Below, one piece after another: positions 25,285 to 33,864 of a stretch of 64,000 nt of DNA. The stretch's first letter is position 1. Each line of letters begins with the position of its first letter. Source of the stretch: JABMOV01 sp964344305. Its GTDB lineage: Bacteria > Fidelibacterota > Marinisomatia > Marinisomatales > JABMOV01. Below the pieces are notes generated by a model that was not told the DNA's origin, ran no database searches, and worked only from the letters and a program-made list of their open reading frames with translations. The position numbers were made by a program, and so were the translations under genes. The stretch lies in the NCBI GenBank assembly GCA_964344305.1, contig CAYFMT010000002.1, positions 1 through 64,000 on the forward strand, written 5' to 3'.

Positions 25285-28200
25285 TTAGTCTAGTTCTATA
25301 TCGATTCCCAAGCCCTGGAGCTCTTTGATAAGCACGTTGAATGATTCTGGTGAACCAAACGGTGGCATATCTTCTCCACGCACGATGGCATTGTATACTT
25401 TTGAACGGCCTTCCACATCATCAGATTTCACCGTAAGTATTTCCTGCAATGTATGCGCAGCACCGTACGCTTCAAGTGCCCATACTTCCATCTCTCCAAA
25501 TCGCTGGCCACCAAATTGTGCTTTACCACCAAGTGGTTGTTGAGTAATGAGAGAATATGGTCCAGTTGAACGTGCATGCATCTTATCTTCAACCATATGA
25601 CTGAGTTTCATCATATAGATATTCCCAACCGTAACCGGATTATGGAAATATTCACCTGTCCGGCCATCGATTAGTTCTGCTTTACCAGTTAATGGCAATC
25701 CAGCTTTTTTCAGCTCAACCTCAACTTCTTCCGGCGTGGCGCCATTAAAGACAGGTGTATCATATGCTACACCCAGAATATCGCCTGCCCAACCAAGCAT
25801 GGTTTCATAAAGCTGACCGAGATTCATACGAGATGGTACACCCAATGGGTTCAACACAATGTCAACCGGGGATCCATCTTCCATAAATGGCATATCTTCT
25901 TCCGGCACGATAGCAGCAACAATACCCTTATTACCATGCCGTCCTGCCATTTTATCACCAACCTGAATTTTTCGTTTGTTCGCTACATACACTTTTGCCA
26001 GTTTCAGAATTCCAGGTTGGAGTTCATCGCCAACTCTCAGCTTGAAGATGGATCTCTCAAGATCATCTTCAATCCGTTTCCATTCCAACCGGAAAATGCG
26101 CCAAACTGTTCGGATTTTCTTCCATGCTTTTTCATCTTCAACCCAGGGTGTATCCTGGGCAAAACGCTCAAGGTCATATCCCTTGAGGCGTTTTTCAGTA
26201 AGCTTGGTTCCTTTTTTGATGAGCGTCTTTCCTGAAGACCTGTCACGAATACCAAACGATATTTGATCCTTCAACAGCTCCATTAGTTTTTCATCGCGAT
26301 TGGTCTTAAGCGATTTCTTTCGATCACGTGTAGAGAGCTGAAGTTCTTCAAGTTTTTTCCGATCTTCAGTCTTTGACCTGGTTCCACGCTTTTCAAAAAG
26401 CTTTGTATTAATGACCGTTCCTTTGATGCCAGGTTCTGCTCGTTTTGATGCATCTTTGACATCTCCGGCTTTTTCACCAAAAATCGCACGGAGCAGTTTT
26501 TCTTCAGGAGTTGGGTCGGTTTCACCCTTAGGTGTTACCTTACCAATCAAGATATCTCCCTCTTTTACACCGGCGCCAATTCTGATAATTCCAGATTCAT
26601 CCAAATCCTTGGTCGCTTCTTCACTCACACTTGGAATTTCAGGGGTTAATTCCTCTTCACCGCGTTTGGTGTCTCGGACTTCCAATTCGATTTCATTGAC
26701 ATGCAGGGATGTAAAAACATCGTCCTTTACAAGACGCTCGCTAATGACAATAGCATCTTCAAAGTTGTATCCACGCCATGGCATAAATGCCACACGGACA
26801 TTCCTGCCAAGAGCCAATCGTCCACCTTCAGTTGAAGCACCGTCAGCAAGCACCTGACCTTCCACCACTTTCTGTCCCACACGGACAATTGGTTTTTGAT
26901 TGTGACAGGTATTCTGGTTTGATCGGTGGTATTTCCTCAATTTCAATTCAATGAGGTTTTGACCGTCTATGAGGTTTAATTCATCAGGGATTTCTTCGAT
27001 TCGAAGCACAACCCGTTCAGCATCAACATAAACAACTTCTCCGTCAAACGGAGCAACAATGGTTGCCCTGGAATCAATTGCTACCTTTGATTCAATTCCT
27101 GTTCCAACGATGGGTGCCTGAGGACGCATCAGTGGAACGGATTGGCGTTGCATGTTTGATCCCATAAGTGCACGGTTTGCATCGTCGTGCTCCAAGAAAG
27201 GAATCAGCGCGGCGGCCACACTTAATATCTGATTCGGTGCCACATCCATGTATTCCACTTCATTGGATTCAACAATGGGAAAATCACCACGAATACGAAC
27301 ACGTAGTTTTTCTTCCCCAATTTCCCCGGATTTTTTCAAATCCGTATTGGATTGAGCAATAAGCACCCTATCTTCATCATCAGCTGATAGATATTCAATT
27401 GTATCAGTTACAATAGCTTTTTTTGCCTTCAATGAGACTTCGCGATATGGAGCTTCAATAAACCCGTGCCGATTCACTTTTGCAAGCAGTGCCAGTGATG
27501 AGATAAGACCGATATTTGGACCTTCAGGGGTTTCAATAGGACAGAGACGTCCATAATGAGTGTAATGAACATCTCGCACCTCAAATCCTGCACGTTCACG
27601 TGTTAAACCACCGGGACCCAGTGCAGAGATACGTCTTTTATGTGTTATTTCTGCCAGCGGGTTGGTTTGATCACCGAACTGTGATAACTGGCTTGTACCA
27701 AAAAAGGTGTTAATAACGGTTGTCACGACTCGGGAATTAATTAAATCCTGAGGAGTAATTGATTCAGATTCACGCAAATTCATACGTTCATGAATCGTGC
27801 GAATCATCCGGCTGAGTGCTGTACTGAATTGATCTTTTAACTGTTCACCAATGGTACGTACTCGACGATTACCAAGATGGTCTATATCGTCCGTACCACG
27901 CTCACCTTTACGCATGGTGATAAGGGTTGATAAAACCTGAATAATATCATCCATGGTTAGGACAGTATTTTCAACAGGTACTTCAAGGCCAAACTGTTGA
28001 TTCAACCTGTAACGACCAACCTGCCCAAGATCGTATTTTTTAGGACTGAAGAAAATCCGCTCAATAAATTTCTGAGCTGTTTCAAGGTTTGGTGGTTCAC
28101 CCGATCGTAATAACTGGTACACAACCTCAAGGGCTTCTTCTGTATTATGGGTTGGGTCTTTCTCCATGGTATTTAACAGGAGCATGGAATAAAAATCGTT

Positions 28201-29061
28201 GTCCCTATCCACAACATCGATAGATTTCACTTTTGCAGTCTTTAAAACATCCAAAAGATCATCATCAACTACTGCACCGCTTTCACAATATATCTCACCT
28301 GTTTTTTCATCCACCAAATCACGTACAATTGATTTTCCAATTGCTTCCTGCGATGCTTTGCCTTTCAGCTCAACATTCTTTATGGATTTAAAGGCACGGA
28401 AAATATCCTCATTCGTAGAAAAGCCTAAAGCTCTCAACAGCATGGTAACAGGAAATTTTCTGCGTCTGTCAATGATGACAAACAGACAGTCATTAATATC
28501 CGTGGTAAAGTCTACCCAAGATCCACGGATAGGAATGATTCTAGCCTGGTACAATTTTGTACCGTTAGGATGCGTATTCTCATCAAAAAATACACCAGGA
28601 GATCGTTGCAACTGGCTCACCACAACACGTTCGGCACCATTAATAATGAAAGTACCTTTTTGTGTCATGTAAGGGATGTTTCCAAAGTAAACATCCTGCT
28701 CAATGGATTGATCGTACTCATTCCTGTTTTCTTCATTGGTAATATGAAGAACCAGTTTCACCTTTAAGGGTGCAAAATAAGTAACACCCCTGTCAATACA
28801 CTCTTCCGGTGAATATTTAGGGGTTCCCAGGTAGTAGTTTTTGTATTCTAAAACGTAGTTTCTATGAGAATCCTCAATAGGAAATACATTTTGAAACACT
28901 TCTTCCAAACCAATGGGTACTCGCTGCTCCTCCATGGCATGTTCCTGGAGAAACAACATATAGGATTCGGTCTGGATAGAAAGAAGATCGGGTATATCGA
29001 CGATAGATTCAATCTTCTGAAAAGAATGTCTCTTCGTTGATGCGCGATGAGTGGCTTCCAA
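25285..29061 (-). CDS. rpoB: RNA polymerase subunit beta
   Basis: The 1258-residue beta subunit shows the rifampicin-region motif SQLSQFGDQTNPLAEITHKR, with RRISALGPGGLTRERAGFEV following. Asp appears in the FGDQTN position usually occupied by FMDQTN. Downstream are GYNFEDAIVISERLVKDD, KMAGRHGNKGIVA and the C-terminal GGKAQFGGQRFGEMEVWALE. The start is TTG (29059-29061) with a strong AAAGGAGG 5 nt upstream; the next in-frame ATG is over 30 codons inside the conserved sequence. It follows rplL by 52 bp and precedes rpoC. Confidence 0.98.
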   Translation of the reverse strand: MEATHRASTKRHSFQKIESIVDIPDLLSIQTESYMLFLQEHAMEEQRVPIGLEEVFQNVFPIEDSHRNYVLEYKNYYLGTPKYSPEECIDRGVTYFAPLKVKLVLHITNEENRNEYDQSIEQDVYFGNIPYMTQKGTFIINGAERVVVSQLQRSPGVFFDENTHPNGTKLYQARIIPIRGSWVDFTTDINDCLFVIIDRRRKFPVTMLLRALGFSTNEDIFRAFKSIKNVELKGKASQEAIGKSIVRDLVDEKTGEIYCESGAVVDDDLLDVLKTAKVKSIDVVDRDNDFYSMLLLNTMEKDPTHNTEEALEVVYQLLRSGEPPNLETAQKFIERIFFSPKKYDLGQVGRYRLNQQFGLEVPVENTVLTMDDIIQVLSTLITMRKGERGTDDIDHLGNRRVRTIGEQLKDQFSTALSRMIRTIHERMNLRESESITPQDLINSRVVTTVINTFFGTSQLSQFGDQTNPLAEITHKRRISALGPGGLTRERAGFEVRDVHYTHYGRLCPIETPEGPNIGLISSLALLAKVNRHGFIEAPYREVSLKAKKAIVTDTIEYLSADDEDRVLIAQSNTDLKKSGEIGEEKLRVRIRGDFPIVESNEVEYMDVAPNQILSVAAALIPFLEHDDANRALMGSNMQRQSVPLMRPQAPIVGTGIESKVAIDSRATIVAPFDGEVVYVDAERVVLRIEEIPDELNLIDGQNLIELKLRKYHRSNQNTCHNQKPIVRVGQKVVEGQVLADGASTEGGRLALGRNVRVAFMPWRGYNFEDAIVISERLVKDDVFTSLHVNEIELEVRDTKRGEEELTPEIPSVSEEATKDLDESGIIRIGAGVKEGDILIGKVTPKGETDPTPEEKLLRAIFGEKAGDVKDASKRAEPGIKGTVINTKLFEKRGTRSKTEDRKKLEELQLSTRDRKKSLKTNRDEKLMELLKDQISFGIRDRSSGKTLIKKGTKLTEKRLKGYDLERFAQDTPWVEDEKAWKKIRTVWRIFRLEWKRIEDDLERSIFKLRVGDELQPGILKLAKVYVANKRKIQVGDKMAGRHGNKGIVAAIVPEEDMPFMEDGSPVDIVLNPLGVPSRMNLGQLYETMLGWAGDILGVAYDTPVFNGATPEEVEVELKKAGLPLTGKAELIDGRTGEYFHNPVTVGNIYMMKLSHMVEDKMHARSTGPYSLITQQPLGGKAQFGGQRFGEMEVWALEAYGAAHTLQEILTVKSDDVEGRSKVYNAIVRGEDMPPFGSPESFNVLIKELQGLGIDIELD

Positions 29062-29063
29062 AA

Positions 29064-29074
29064 AAGCCTCCTTT
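29064..29074 (-). promoter_or_regulatory. Ribosome-binding site fixing the TTG start of rpoB
   Basis: The minus strand reads AAAGGAGG followed by a short T-rich spacer and TTG GAA GCC. The spacing and strength decide for TTG as the initiator, since no ATG, GTG or other TTG sits better relative to this site. Confidence 0.7.
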
Positions 29075-29113
29075 GTTACGGGTTAACCTTGAATAAGGGT
29101 ATGGTAGGTTCCC

Positions 29114-29494
29114 TTATTTCAATTCTACAGATGCGCCAGCTTCTTCCAGCTGAGTTTTTAACTCTTCAGCTTCTGCTTTTGATACACCTTCTTTGATCGC
29201 CTTAGGTGCGCCGTCCACTAATTCCTTAGCTTCTTTCAGCCCAAGGCTTGTGATTCCCCGAACAACTTTGATAACATTGATTTTCTGTTGACCTGCTGCG
29301 GTCAGCACGACATCAAACTCATTTTTCTCTTCTGCAGCGCCTGCATCTCCACCAGCTGCAGGTGCAGCGGCTACAGCAACAGGGGCAGCAGCGGTTACGC
29401 CAAACTTTTCTTCAATCTCTGAAATCAACTCAGAAATCTCAACCATGTTGGCCTCTTCGAGATAAGTAAGTACATCTGCTCTAGAAACAGCCAT
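29114..29494 (-). CDS. rplL: 50S ribosomal protein L7/L12
   Basis: L7/L12 forms the stalk dimers that recruit and activate the translational GTPases. The 126-residue protein has an N-terminal dimerisation helix region (VEISELISEIEEKFGVTAAA), an Ala/Gly-rich flexible hinge (about 37-55) and the factor-binding C-terminal domain with KINVIKVVRGITSLGLKEAK and LVDGAPKAIKEGVSKAEAEE. It is 27 bp downstream of rplJ. Confidence 0.98.
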   Translation of the reverse strand: MAVSRADVLTYLEEANMVEISELISEIEEKFGVTAAAPVAVAAAPAAGGDAGAAEEKNEFDVVLTAAGQQKINVIKVVRGITSLGLKEAKELVDGAPKAIKEGVSKAEAEELKTQLEEAGASVELK

Positions 29495-29521
29495 TATCTC
29501 ACTCCTTAACTTAATTCGTTG

Positions 29522-30037
29522 TTATGATTTTTGATCTTTTAAACTATTTAAGGCACCAACAACATTGGACATTGGTGCACTAATGGTACGGACGAAGTTT
29601 GTCATCGGGCTTTGCAGCATGGCCACAAGTTTAGACAACAACTCTTCGCGAGACGGAAGATCTGCGATTCTTTTAAATTCAGATCCTGCAAGAATCTCCC
29701 CCTCAAATAAAATTCCTTTTACATTAGGGAGATCATGATCTTTCGTAAATTTTTTCAACACACGCGCTGGCGTGGTTGGCTCATCATAAGAAATTGCAAC
29801 CGCTGTGGACCCTTTTAGAAAATCATCCAGCCCATTTATTTCATTTTCTTCTGCAGCAATTTTCAAAAGAGTGTTTTTCACAACCCTATACTCAACAGAC
29901 GTCTCAAAAAACTGCTTTCTCAATTCCGTAATACTGGCTACATCCAGACCAAGGTAATCCGTGAAATAGATTGCGCTTGCTTTCTCTATCTTCTCTTTTA
30001 ATTCTGTAACTGATGCTATATTCTTTGTATTTGGCAT
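29522..30037 (-). CDS. rplJ: 50S ribosomal protein L10
   Basis: L10 anchors the L7/L12 stalk to 23S rRNA. The 171-residue protein shows VTELKEKIEKASAIYFTDYL, LRKQFFETSVEYRVVKNTLL and a C-terminal helix for L12 binding. It starts only 5 bp after rplA, so the long autoregulatory leader found before rplJ in E. coli is absent here. Confidence 0.96.
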   Translation of the reverse strand: MPNTKNIASVTELKEKIEKASAIYFTDYLGLDVASITELRKQFFETSVEYRVVKNTLLKIAAEENEINGLDDFLKGSTAVAISYDEPTTPARVLKKFTKDHDLPNVKGILFEGEILAGSEFKRIADLPSREELLSKLVAMLQSPMTNFVRTISAPMSNVVGALNSLKDQKS

Positions 30038-30042
30038 TTCTA

Positions 30043-30732
30043 CTACCTTAATGTTGATAGATCAATGGAAACCCCGGGTCCCATTGTGGATGACAGGGAT
30101 AATTTTTTCATGTAGGTGCCTTTTACAGCTGCAGGTCTCGCTTTTTGCAGGGCACTGTACACGGTTCTTACATTTTCAACCAACTTGTCAGTATCGAAGG
30201 AGAGTTTTCCACAGCTTGCATGAACAATACCAGTTTTATCCACACGTAACTCAATTTTACCAGCCTTCAGTTCTTTCACTGCAGCGGACACATCCATGGT
30301 AACAGTTCCACTTTTTGGGTTTGGCATCAATCCGCGAGGTCCAAGGATTCTTCCAAGTTTACCAAGCTCTGCCATCATATCCGGGGTGGCTACGATTTTA
30401 TCCACATCTGTCCACCCACCTTTGATCTTTTCAAAATATTCCTTATTCCCTACGAAATCAGCGCCTGCTTCCTCAGCCTCTTTTTCCTTTGGACCTTGAG
30501 TCAATACCAGTACACTGACTTCCTTTCCTGATCCATGTGGAAGACCTGTTGTAATTCTAATATTCTGATCAGCATGACGTGGGTCCACACCAAGGTTGAC
30601 GGCAATATCAAGTGATTCATCGAATGATGCGTATTTCAAATCTTTTAAAATTGTCACTGCCTCATGAAGATCATAAGACTGCTGTTTATCAAATTTATCA
30701 GCAATAACTTTATTATTTTTAGTTGTCTTCAT
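30043..30732 (-). CDS. rplA: 50S ribosomal protein L1
   Basis: L1 forms the mobile stalk that moves E-site tRNA. I start it at the ATG at 30732 (MKTTKNNKVIADKFDKQQSY), 4 bp after the rplK stop, giving 229 residues; the frame is open to 30753 inside rplK. Family motifs are ESLDIAVNLGVDPRHADQNI, GRILGPRGLMPNPKSGTV and the C-terminal KGTYMKKLSLSSTMGPGV. It is in the standard place between rplK and rplJ. Confidence 0.96.
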   Translation of the reverse strand: MKTTKNNKVIADKFDKQQSYDLHEAVTILKDLKYASFDESLDIAVNLGVDPRHADQNIRITTGLPHGSGKEVSVLVLTQGPKEKEAEEAGADFVGNKEYFEKIKGGWTDVDKIVATPDMMAELGKLGRILGPRGLMPNPKSGTVTMDVSAAVKELKAGKIELRVDKTGIVHASCGKLSFDTDKLVENVRTVYSALQKARPAAVKGTYMKKLSLSSTMGPGVSIDLSTLR

Positions 30733-30736
30733 TTGA

Positions 30737-31162
30737 TTATTCTGCCACTTCAATGCCCATACTTCGGGCAGTCCCTTTTATCATGTTTACGGCCTGGTCA
30801 ATTGTATTGGCATTCAGGTCTTTCATTTTTATCTCGGCAATATTCCTGAGATCATCCAATGTAACCTTACCAACCTTCTCACGGTTTGGCTCTCCAGATC
30901 CCTTTTGTATTTTTGCTGCTTTAATCAGCAATACTGCTGCTGGAGGTGTTTTGGTAATGAATGTAAAGCTTCGATCAGCATACACGGTAATCTCGACAGG
31001 AGTAATCATCCCAGCCTGTTCCTGTGTTGCTGCGTTGAATGCTTTACAAAACTCCATAATATTGACACTGTGCTGTCCAAGCGCCGGACCCACGGGAGGT
31101 GCCGGGTTTGCCTGTCCTGCAGGAATTTGCAACTTAATAAAACCAACTACTTTTTTTGCCAT
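30737..31162 (-). CDS. rplK: 50S ribosomal protein L11
   Basis: L11 forms the base of the stalk and with 23S rRNA is the GTPase-associated thiostrepton site; in many bacteria it is needed for RelA activation. The 141-residue protein has KLQIPAGQANPAPPVGPALG with the conserved Pro residues, QHSVNIMEFCKAFNA and the C-terminal domain KVTLDDLRNIAEIKMKDLN. It is 9 bp from nusG. Confidence 0.98.
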   Translation of the reverse strand: MAKKVVGFIKLQIPAGQANPAPPVGPALGQHSVNIMEFCKAFNAATQEQAGMITPVEITVYADRSFTFITKTPPAAVLLIKAAKIQKGSGEPNREKVGKVTLDDLRNIAEIKMKDLNANTIDQAVNMIKGTARSMGIEVAE

Positions 31163-31171
31163 GGCTCTTCT

Positions 31172-31699
31172 TTATTTTTCCAATTCAACCTGTAAAAAAT
31201 CTAATTCAATAGGGGTCGGACGACCAAAAATACTCACCGACACCTTTAATTTTTGCTTCTCAGCATTCACTTCCTGTACGTATCCAGGAAATTCCATAAA
31301 TGGACCATCAATTACCTTCACAGCATCACCCACTTTAAATGGATGTGCAATGACTTCACGTCCTTCCCCTGCTTCAACAACCCCAAGAATCCGATTGACT
31401 TCTTCAGGCTTTAATGGTTGAGGCTCCCCTTTTGGACCCACAAAGCTCAGGATTCCATTTATAGACTCCACCAGGTAACGTGTTTCGTTATTTAAATCCA
31501 TTTTTACGAGCATGTACCCGGGAAAGAATACTTTGTTCTTAACTTTTTTCTTCCCCTCACGCATTTCAACAATATTTTCCGTTGGAACCAGAACTTCCTG
31601 AATCACTTCTTCCATGCCCACATGTTCAATCTCTTTTAAAAAGGATTCACGGATTTTTTTCTCCTTGCCGGAGATAACTCTTAAGGTATACCACTCCAT
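31172..31699 (-). CDS. nusG: Transcription termination/antitermination factor NusG
   Basis: NusG binds RNA polymerase through its NGN domain and Rho or S10 through its KOW domain. The 175-residue protein starts MEWYTLRVISGKEKKIRESF, includes KNKVFFPGYMLVKMDLN and the KOW region HPFKVGDAVKVIDGPFMEFP with GYVQEVNAEKQKLKVSVSIFG. It follows secE by 1 bp. This is the housekeeping copy; a diverged paralogue lies at 35895-36386. Confidence 0.97.
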   Translation of the reverse strand: MEWYTLRVISGKEKKIRESFLKEIEHVGMEEVIQEVLVPTENIVEMREGKKKVKNKVFFPGYMLVKMDLNNETRYLVESINGILSFVGPKGEPQPLKPEEVNRILGVVEAGEGREVIAHPFKVGDAVKVIDGPFMEFPGYVQEVNAEKQKLKVSVSIFGRPTPIELDFLQVELEK

Positions 31700-31700
31700 G

Positions 31701-31883
31701 CTATAACAGGATACTCAATGCGCGATTTAAAACAAGATCCACAATAAACAGAAACAGCGATAATAACAGAGATAATGATAATACAACGTATGTGGAACCC
31801 TTAAGCTCTTCCCATGAAGGCCAGGATACCTTTTTCATCTCGAGACGTACACTTTCAAAAAAGCTCTTTGTTTTTTTAATCAT
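31701..31883 (-). CDS. secE: Preprotein translocase subunit SecE
   Basis: SecE clamps SecY in the translocon. The 60-residue single-span form has the amphipathic helix KSFFESVRLEMKKVSWPSW, with the invariant KVSWPSWEEL segment, followed by one membrane helix (VVLSLSLLLSLFLFIVDLVL). It lies between tRNA-Trp and nusG, a widely conserved order. Confidence 0.96.
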   Translation of the reverse strand: MIKKTKSFFESVRLEMKKVSWPSWEELKGSTYVVLSLSLLLSLFLFIVDLVLNRALSILL

Positions 31884-31927
31884 TTCCTATTTATCTCACT
31901 ATCTGTTTGCATGCGGCAGAATAAAAG

Positions 31928-32000
31928 CAGGAGCGGCAGGAATCGAACCCGCAACCCCCGGTTTTGGAGACCGGTGCTCTGCCAATTGAGCTACGCTCCT
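31928..32000 (-). tRNA. trnW: tRNA-Trp(CCA)
   Basis: The 73-nt cloverleaf has a 7-bp acceptor stem AGGAGCG/CGCTCCT, discriminator G, a D-arm with AGCTCAATTGGCAGAGC, anticodon loop CTCCAAA with CCA, and T-arm GGGTTCGATTC. CCA is not encoded. It lies between rpmG and secE and is probably processed from the operon transcript. Confidence 0.95.
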
Positions 32001-32027
32001 AATTCGTTCCGAAAGAATCCGCGCAGT

Positions 32028-32192
32028 TTATTTCGTCTCTTTAAAGACGACGTGTTTCTGCACAATGGGATCATATTTCTTATACTCAACCCGTTCCGGA
32101 TGTCTGCGGCGACTCTTCGTTATTGTATAACGATACCCAGTCCCAGCAGTACTTTCTATATGGATAATATTCCTTTTACTGTTTCCAGCCAC
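32028..32192 (-). CDS. rpmG: 50S ribosomal protein L33 (zinc-free form)
   Basis: This 54-codon gene starts at GTG (32190-32192) and encodes MAGNSKRNIIHIESTAGTGY followed by RYTITKSRRRHPERVEYKKY and DPIVQKHVVFKETK. It has no cysteine, so it is the C-minus L33 type. It begins 11 bp after the tuf stop, with TAAGGA about 8 nt upstream. Its initiation region and first two codons lie within the repeated tuf block, giving it the same start context as rpsJ. tuf-rpmG-tRNA-Trp-secE is a conserved order. Confidence 0.93.
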   Translation of the reverse strand: MAGNSKRNIIHIESTAGTGYRYTITKSRRRHPERVEYKKYDPIVQKHVVFKETK

Positions 32193-33403
32193 GACAGGAT
32201 TCCTTACTCTACGATCTCCGTTACAACACCAGCACCTACTGTATGACCACCTTCACGGATAGCAAAACGAAGTTCCTTATCCATGGCAATAGGGGTGATC
32301 AACTCTACCGATAACTCTACATTATCACCAGGCATAACCATCTCTGTACCTTCCGGTAATGTCGCTACACCTGTCACATCCGTCGTACGGAAGTAAAACT
32401 GTGGACGGTATCCATTGAAAAATGGGGTGTGACGTCCACCCTCTTCCTTCTTCAATACATACACATTCGCCTTAAACTTTGTGTGAGGAGTAATACTGCC
32501 CGGTTTGGCCAAAACCATCCCGCGACCCAATTCTTCCTTATCCACACCACGAAGCAACAAACCAGCATTGTCTCCAGCCTGCCCTTCATCCAAAATCTTG
32601 CGGAACATCTCTACACCCGTACATACGGTCTTACGATTGGCTCCCATTCCAAGAACCTCTAACTCATCACCAACCTTTACAATACCACGCTCAATACGGC
32701 CTGTACCCACTGTACCACGTCCTGTAATACTGAATACATCCTCTACCGGCATCAAAAATGGCTTCTCAATGTCTCTCTCAGGTTCTGGAATAAATGAATC
32801 ACATGCCTCCAATAAATCCTGAATGGATTTCTGTGCATTCTCATCATTTGGATTGTTCAATGCTGTCAAGGCACTTCCCATGATAATTGGGGTATCATCA
32901 CCAGGAAACTCATACTCATTCAGCAAATCACGTAATTCCATCTCTACAAGCTCTAACAACTCAGGATCATCTACCTGGTCTGTCTTGTTCATGTATACAA
33001 CGATACTAGGTACATTCACCTGACGGGCCAGCAATACATGCTCACGGGTCTGGGGCATGGGACCATCCGCTGCACTTACCACCAGGATCGCTCCATCCAT
33101 CTGGGCTGCACCGGTAATCATGTTCTTAATATAATCTGCGTGTCCAGGACAATCCACGTGGGCATAGTGACGGTTTGCCGTCTCATACTCTACATGTGCC
33201 GTCTGAATAGTAATGCCTCGCTCACGCTCCTCAGGTGCATTATCAATACTGTCAAATGAACGAACCTCACTCAATCCACGGGCACTCTGTCCCAGTGTGA
33301 TGGCTGCTGTTAAGGTCGTCTTTCCATGATCAACATGACCAATGGTTCCTATGTTTACATGAGGCTTCGTGCGCTCAAATTTTGCCTTCGACATACGTCC
33401 TCC
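32188..33403. repeat. Long direct repeat containing tuf, copy 2
   Basis: This is the second copy of the roughly 1216-bp block at 16763-17978, in the same orientation with an offset of 15425 bp. It includes tuf, its ribosome-binding site and the initiation region of the next gene (here rpmG). The identity suggests ongoing gene conversion. Recombination between the two copies would delete or duplicate the 15.4 kb between them, which includes rpoBC. Confidence 0.85.
32204..33394 (-). CDS. tuf: Elongation factor Tu, copy 2
   Basis: The protein is identical to the product of 16779-17969 (396 residues, G1 GHVDHGKT, G4 NKTD, C-terminal GAGVVTEIVE). It occupies the tufB-type position behind four tRNA genes and ahead of rpmG, tRNA-Trp and secE. 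GGAGG lies just upstream of the ATG. Placing one copy behind the strong tRNA promoter and the other in the str segment gives two doses of the most abundant translation factor. Confidence 0.98.
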   Translation of the reverse strand: MSKAKFERTKPHVNIGTIGHVDHGKTTLTAAITLGQSARGLSEVRSFDSIDNAPEERERGITIQTAHVEYETANRHYAHVDCPGHADYIKNMITGAAQMDGAILVVSAADGPMPQTREHVLLARQVNVPSIVVYMNKTDQVDDPELLELVEMELRDLLNEYEFPGDDTPIIMGSALTALNNPNDENAQKSIQDLLEACDSFIPEPERDIEKPFLMPVEDVFSITGRGTVGTGRIERGIVKVGDELEVLGMGANRKTVCTGVEMFRKILDEGQAGDNAGLLLRGVDKEELGRGMVLAKPGSITPHTKFKANVYVLKKEEGGRHTPFFNGYRPQFYFRTTDVTGVATLPEGTEMVMPGDNVELSVELITPIAMDKELRFAIREGGHTVGAGVVTEIVE

Positions 33404-33430
33404 GTACCGATTTTATGTTTTACTGACCAG

Positions 33431-33503
<73 letters not shown>

Positions 33504-33545
33504 AGGCTCTGAATTCAATAGTTGTGAAACAGCATTAAAATATTG

Positions 33546-33618
33546 AGCGGGCAACGAGATTCGAACTCGCGACCCTCAGCTTGGAAGGCTGATGCTCTAC
33601 CAACTGAGCTACACCCGC
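33546..33618 (-). tRNA. trnG: tRNA-Gly(TCC)
   Basis: 73 nt; acceptor stem GCGGGTG with TGCCCGC (two G-T wobble pairs), discriminator T, D-arm AGCTCAGTTGGTAGAGC, anticodon loop CTTCCAA with TCC, T-arm GCGAGTTCGAATCTCGT. CCA is not encoded. It is the third gene of the tRNA cluster, matching glyT in E. coli. Confidence 0.95.
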
Positions 33619-33622
33619 ATTG

Positions 33623-33705
33623 TGGGGAGAGAAGGATTCGAACCTCCGTAGGCGTCCGCCGGCAGATTTACAGTCTGCTGCCATTGACCGCTCGGCCATC
33701 TCCCC
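33623..33705 (-). tRNA. trnY: tRNA-Tyr(GTA)
   Basis: 83 nt class-II tRNA; acceptor stem GGGGAGA/TCTCCCC, discriminator A, anticodon stem GCAGA with loop CTGTAAA carrying GTA. A long variable arm (CGGCGGACGCCTA region) follows, then T-arm GGAGGTTCGAATCCTTC. CCA is not encoded. It matches tyrU in the E. coli tufB cluster. Confidence 0.95.
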
Positions 33706-33728
33706 GAAATATCCATATGAAAGAAAGA

Positions 33729-33801
33729 GCCACCGAGAGGAGTCGAACCCCCGACCAACTGATTACAAATCAGTCGCTCTACCAGCTGAGCTACGGTGGC
33801 A
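33729..33801 (-). tRNA. trnT: tRNA-Thr(TGT)
   Basis: 73 nt; acceptor stem GCCACCG/CGGTGGC, discriminator T, D-arm AGCTCAGCTGGTAGAGC, anticodon loop TTTGTAA with TGT, T-arm GGGGGTTCGACTCCTCT. CCA is not encoded. It is the first transcribed gene of the tRNA-tuf-ribosomal cluster, about 29 nt from the predicted transcription start, and matches thrU in E. coli. Confidence 0.95.
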
Positions 33802-33836
33802 AAATTCTCAGGCATTCAAAAATGAATGCTGTTGGA

Positions 33837-33864
33837 TCATACTGAATTTCAACTCATTGTCAAT
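33837..33864 (-). promoter_or_regulatory. Sigma70-type promoter of the tRNA-tuf-ribosomal cluster
   Basis: The minus strand has a perfect -35 TTGACA (33859-33864) and a -10 TATGAT (33837-33842) with 16-bp spacing, giving initiation near 33830. A very AT-rich stretch at about 33905-33970 upstream could act as an UP element. A 7-bp hairpin GCACGTA-TTT-TACGTGC (33878-33894) lies just upstream of -35, and another, GCATTCA-AAAA-TGAATGC (33813-33830), covers the start of the leader before the first tRNA. Confidence 0.75.

Noticed and set aside
30030..30050. L10 or L1 autoregulatory leader in the rplKAJL segment
   Set aside because: The rplA-rplJ gap is only about 5 bp and the rplK-rplA gap about 4 bp; there is no room for the E. 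coli-type leader and no obvious L1-site mimic was seen.
32204..33394. Second tuf as an assembly duplication artefact
   Set aside because: Its flanks differ completely from copy 1 and match the conserved tufB position (tRNAs upstream, rpmG-trnW-secE downstream), so a real duplication is more likely.
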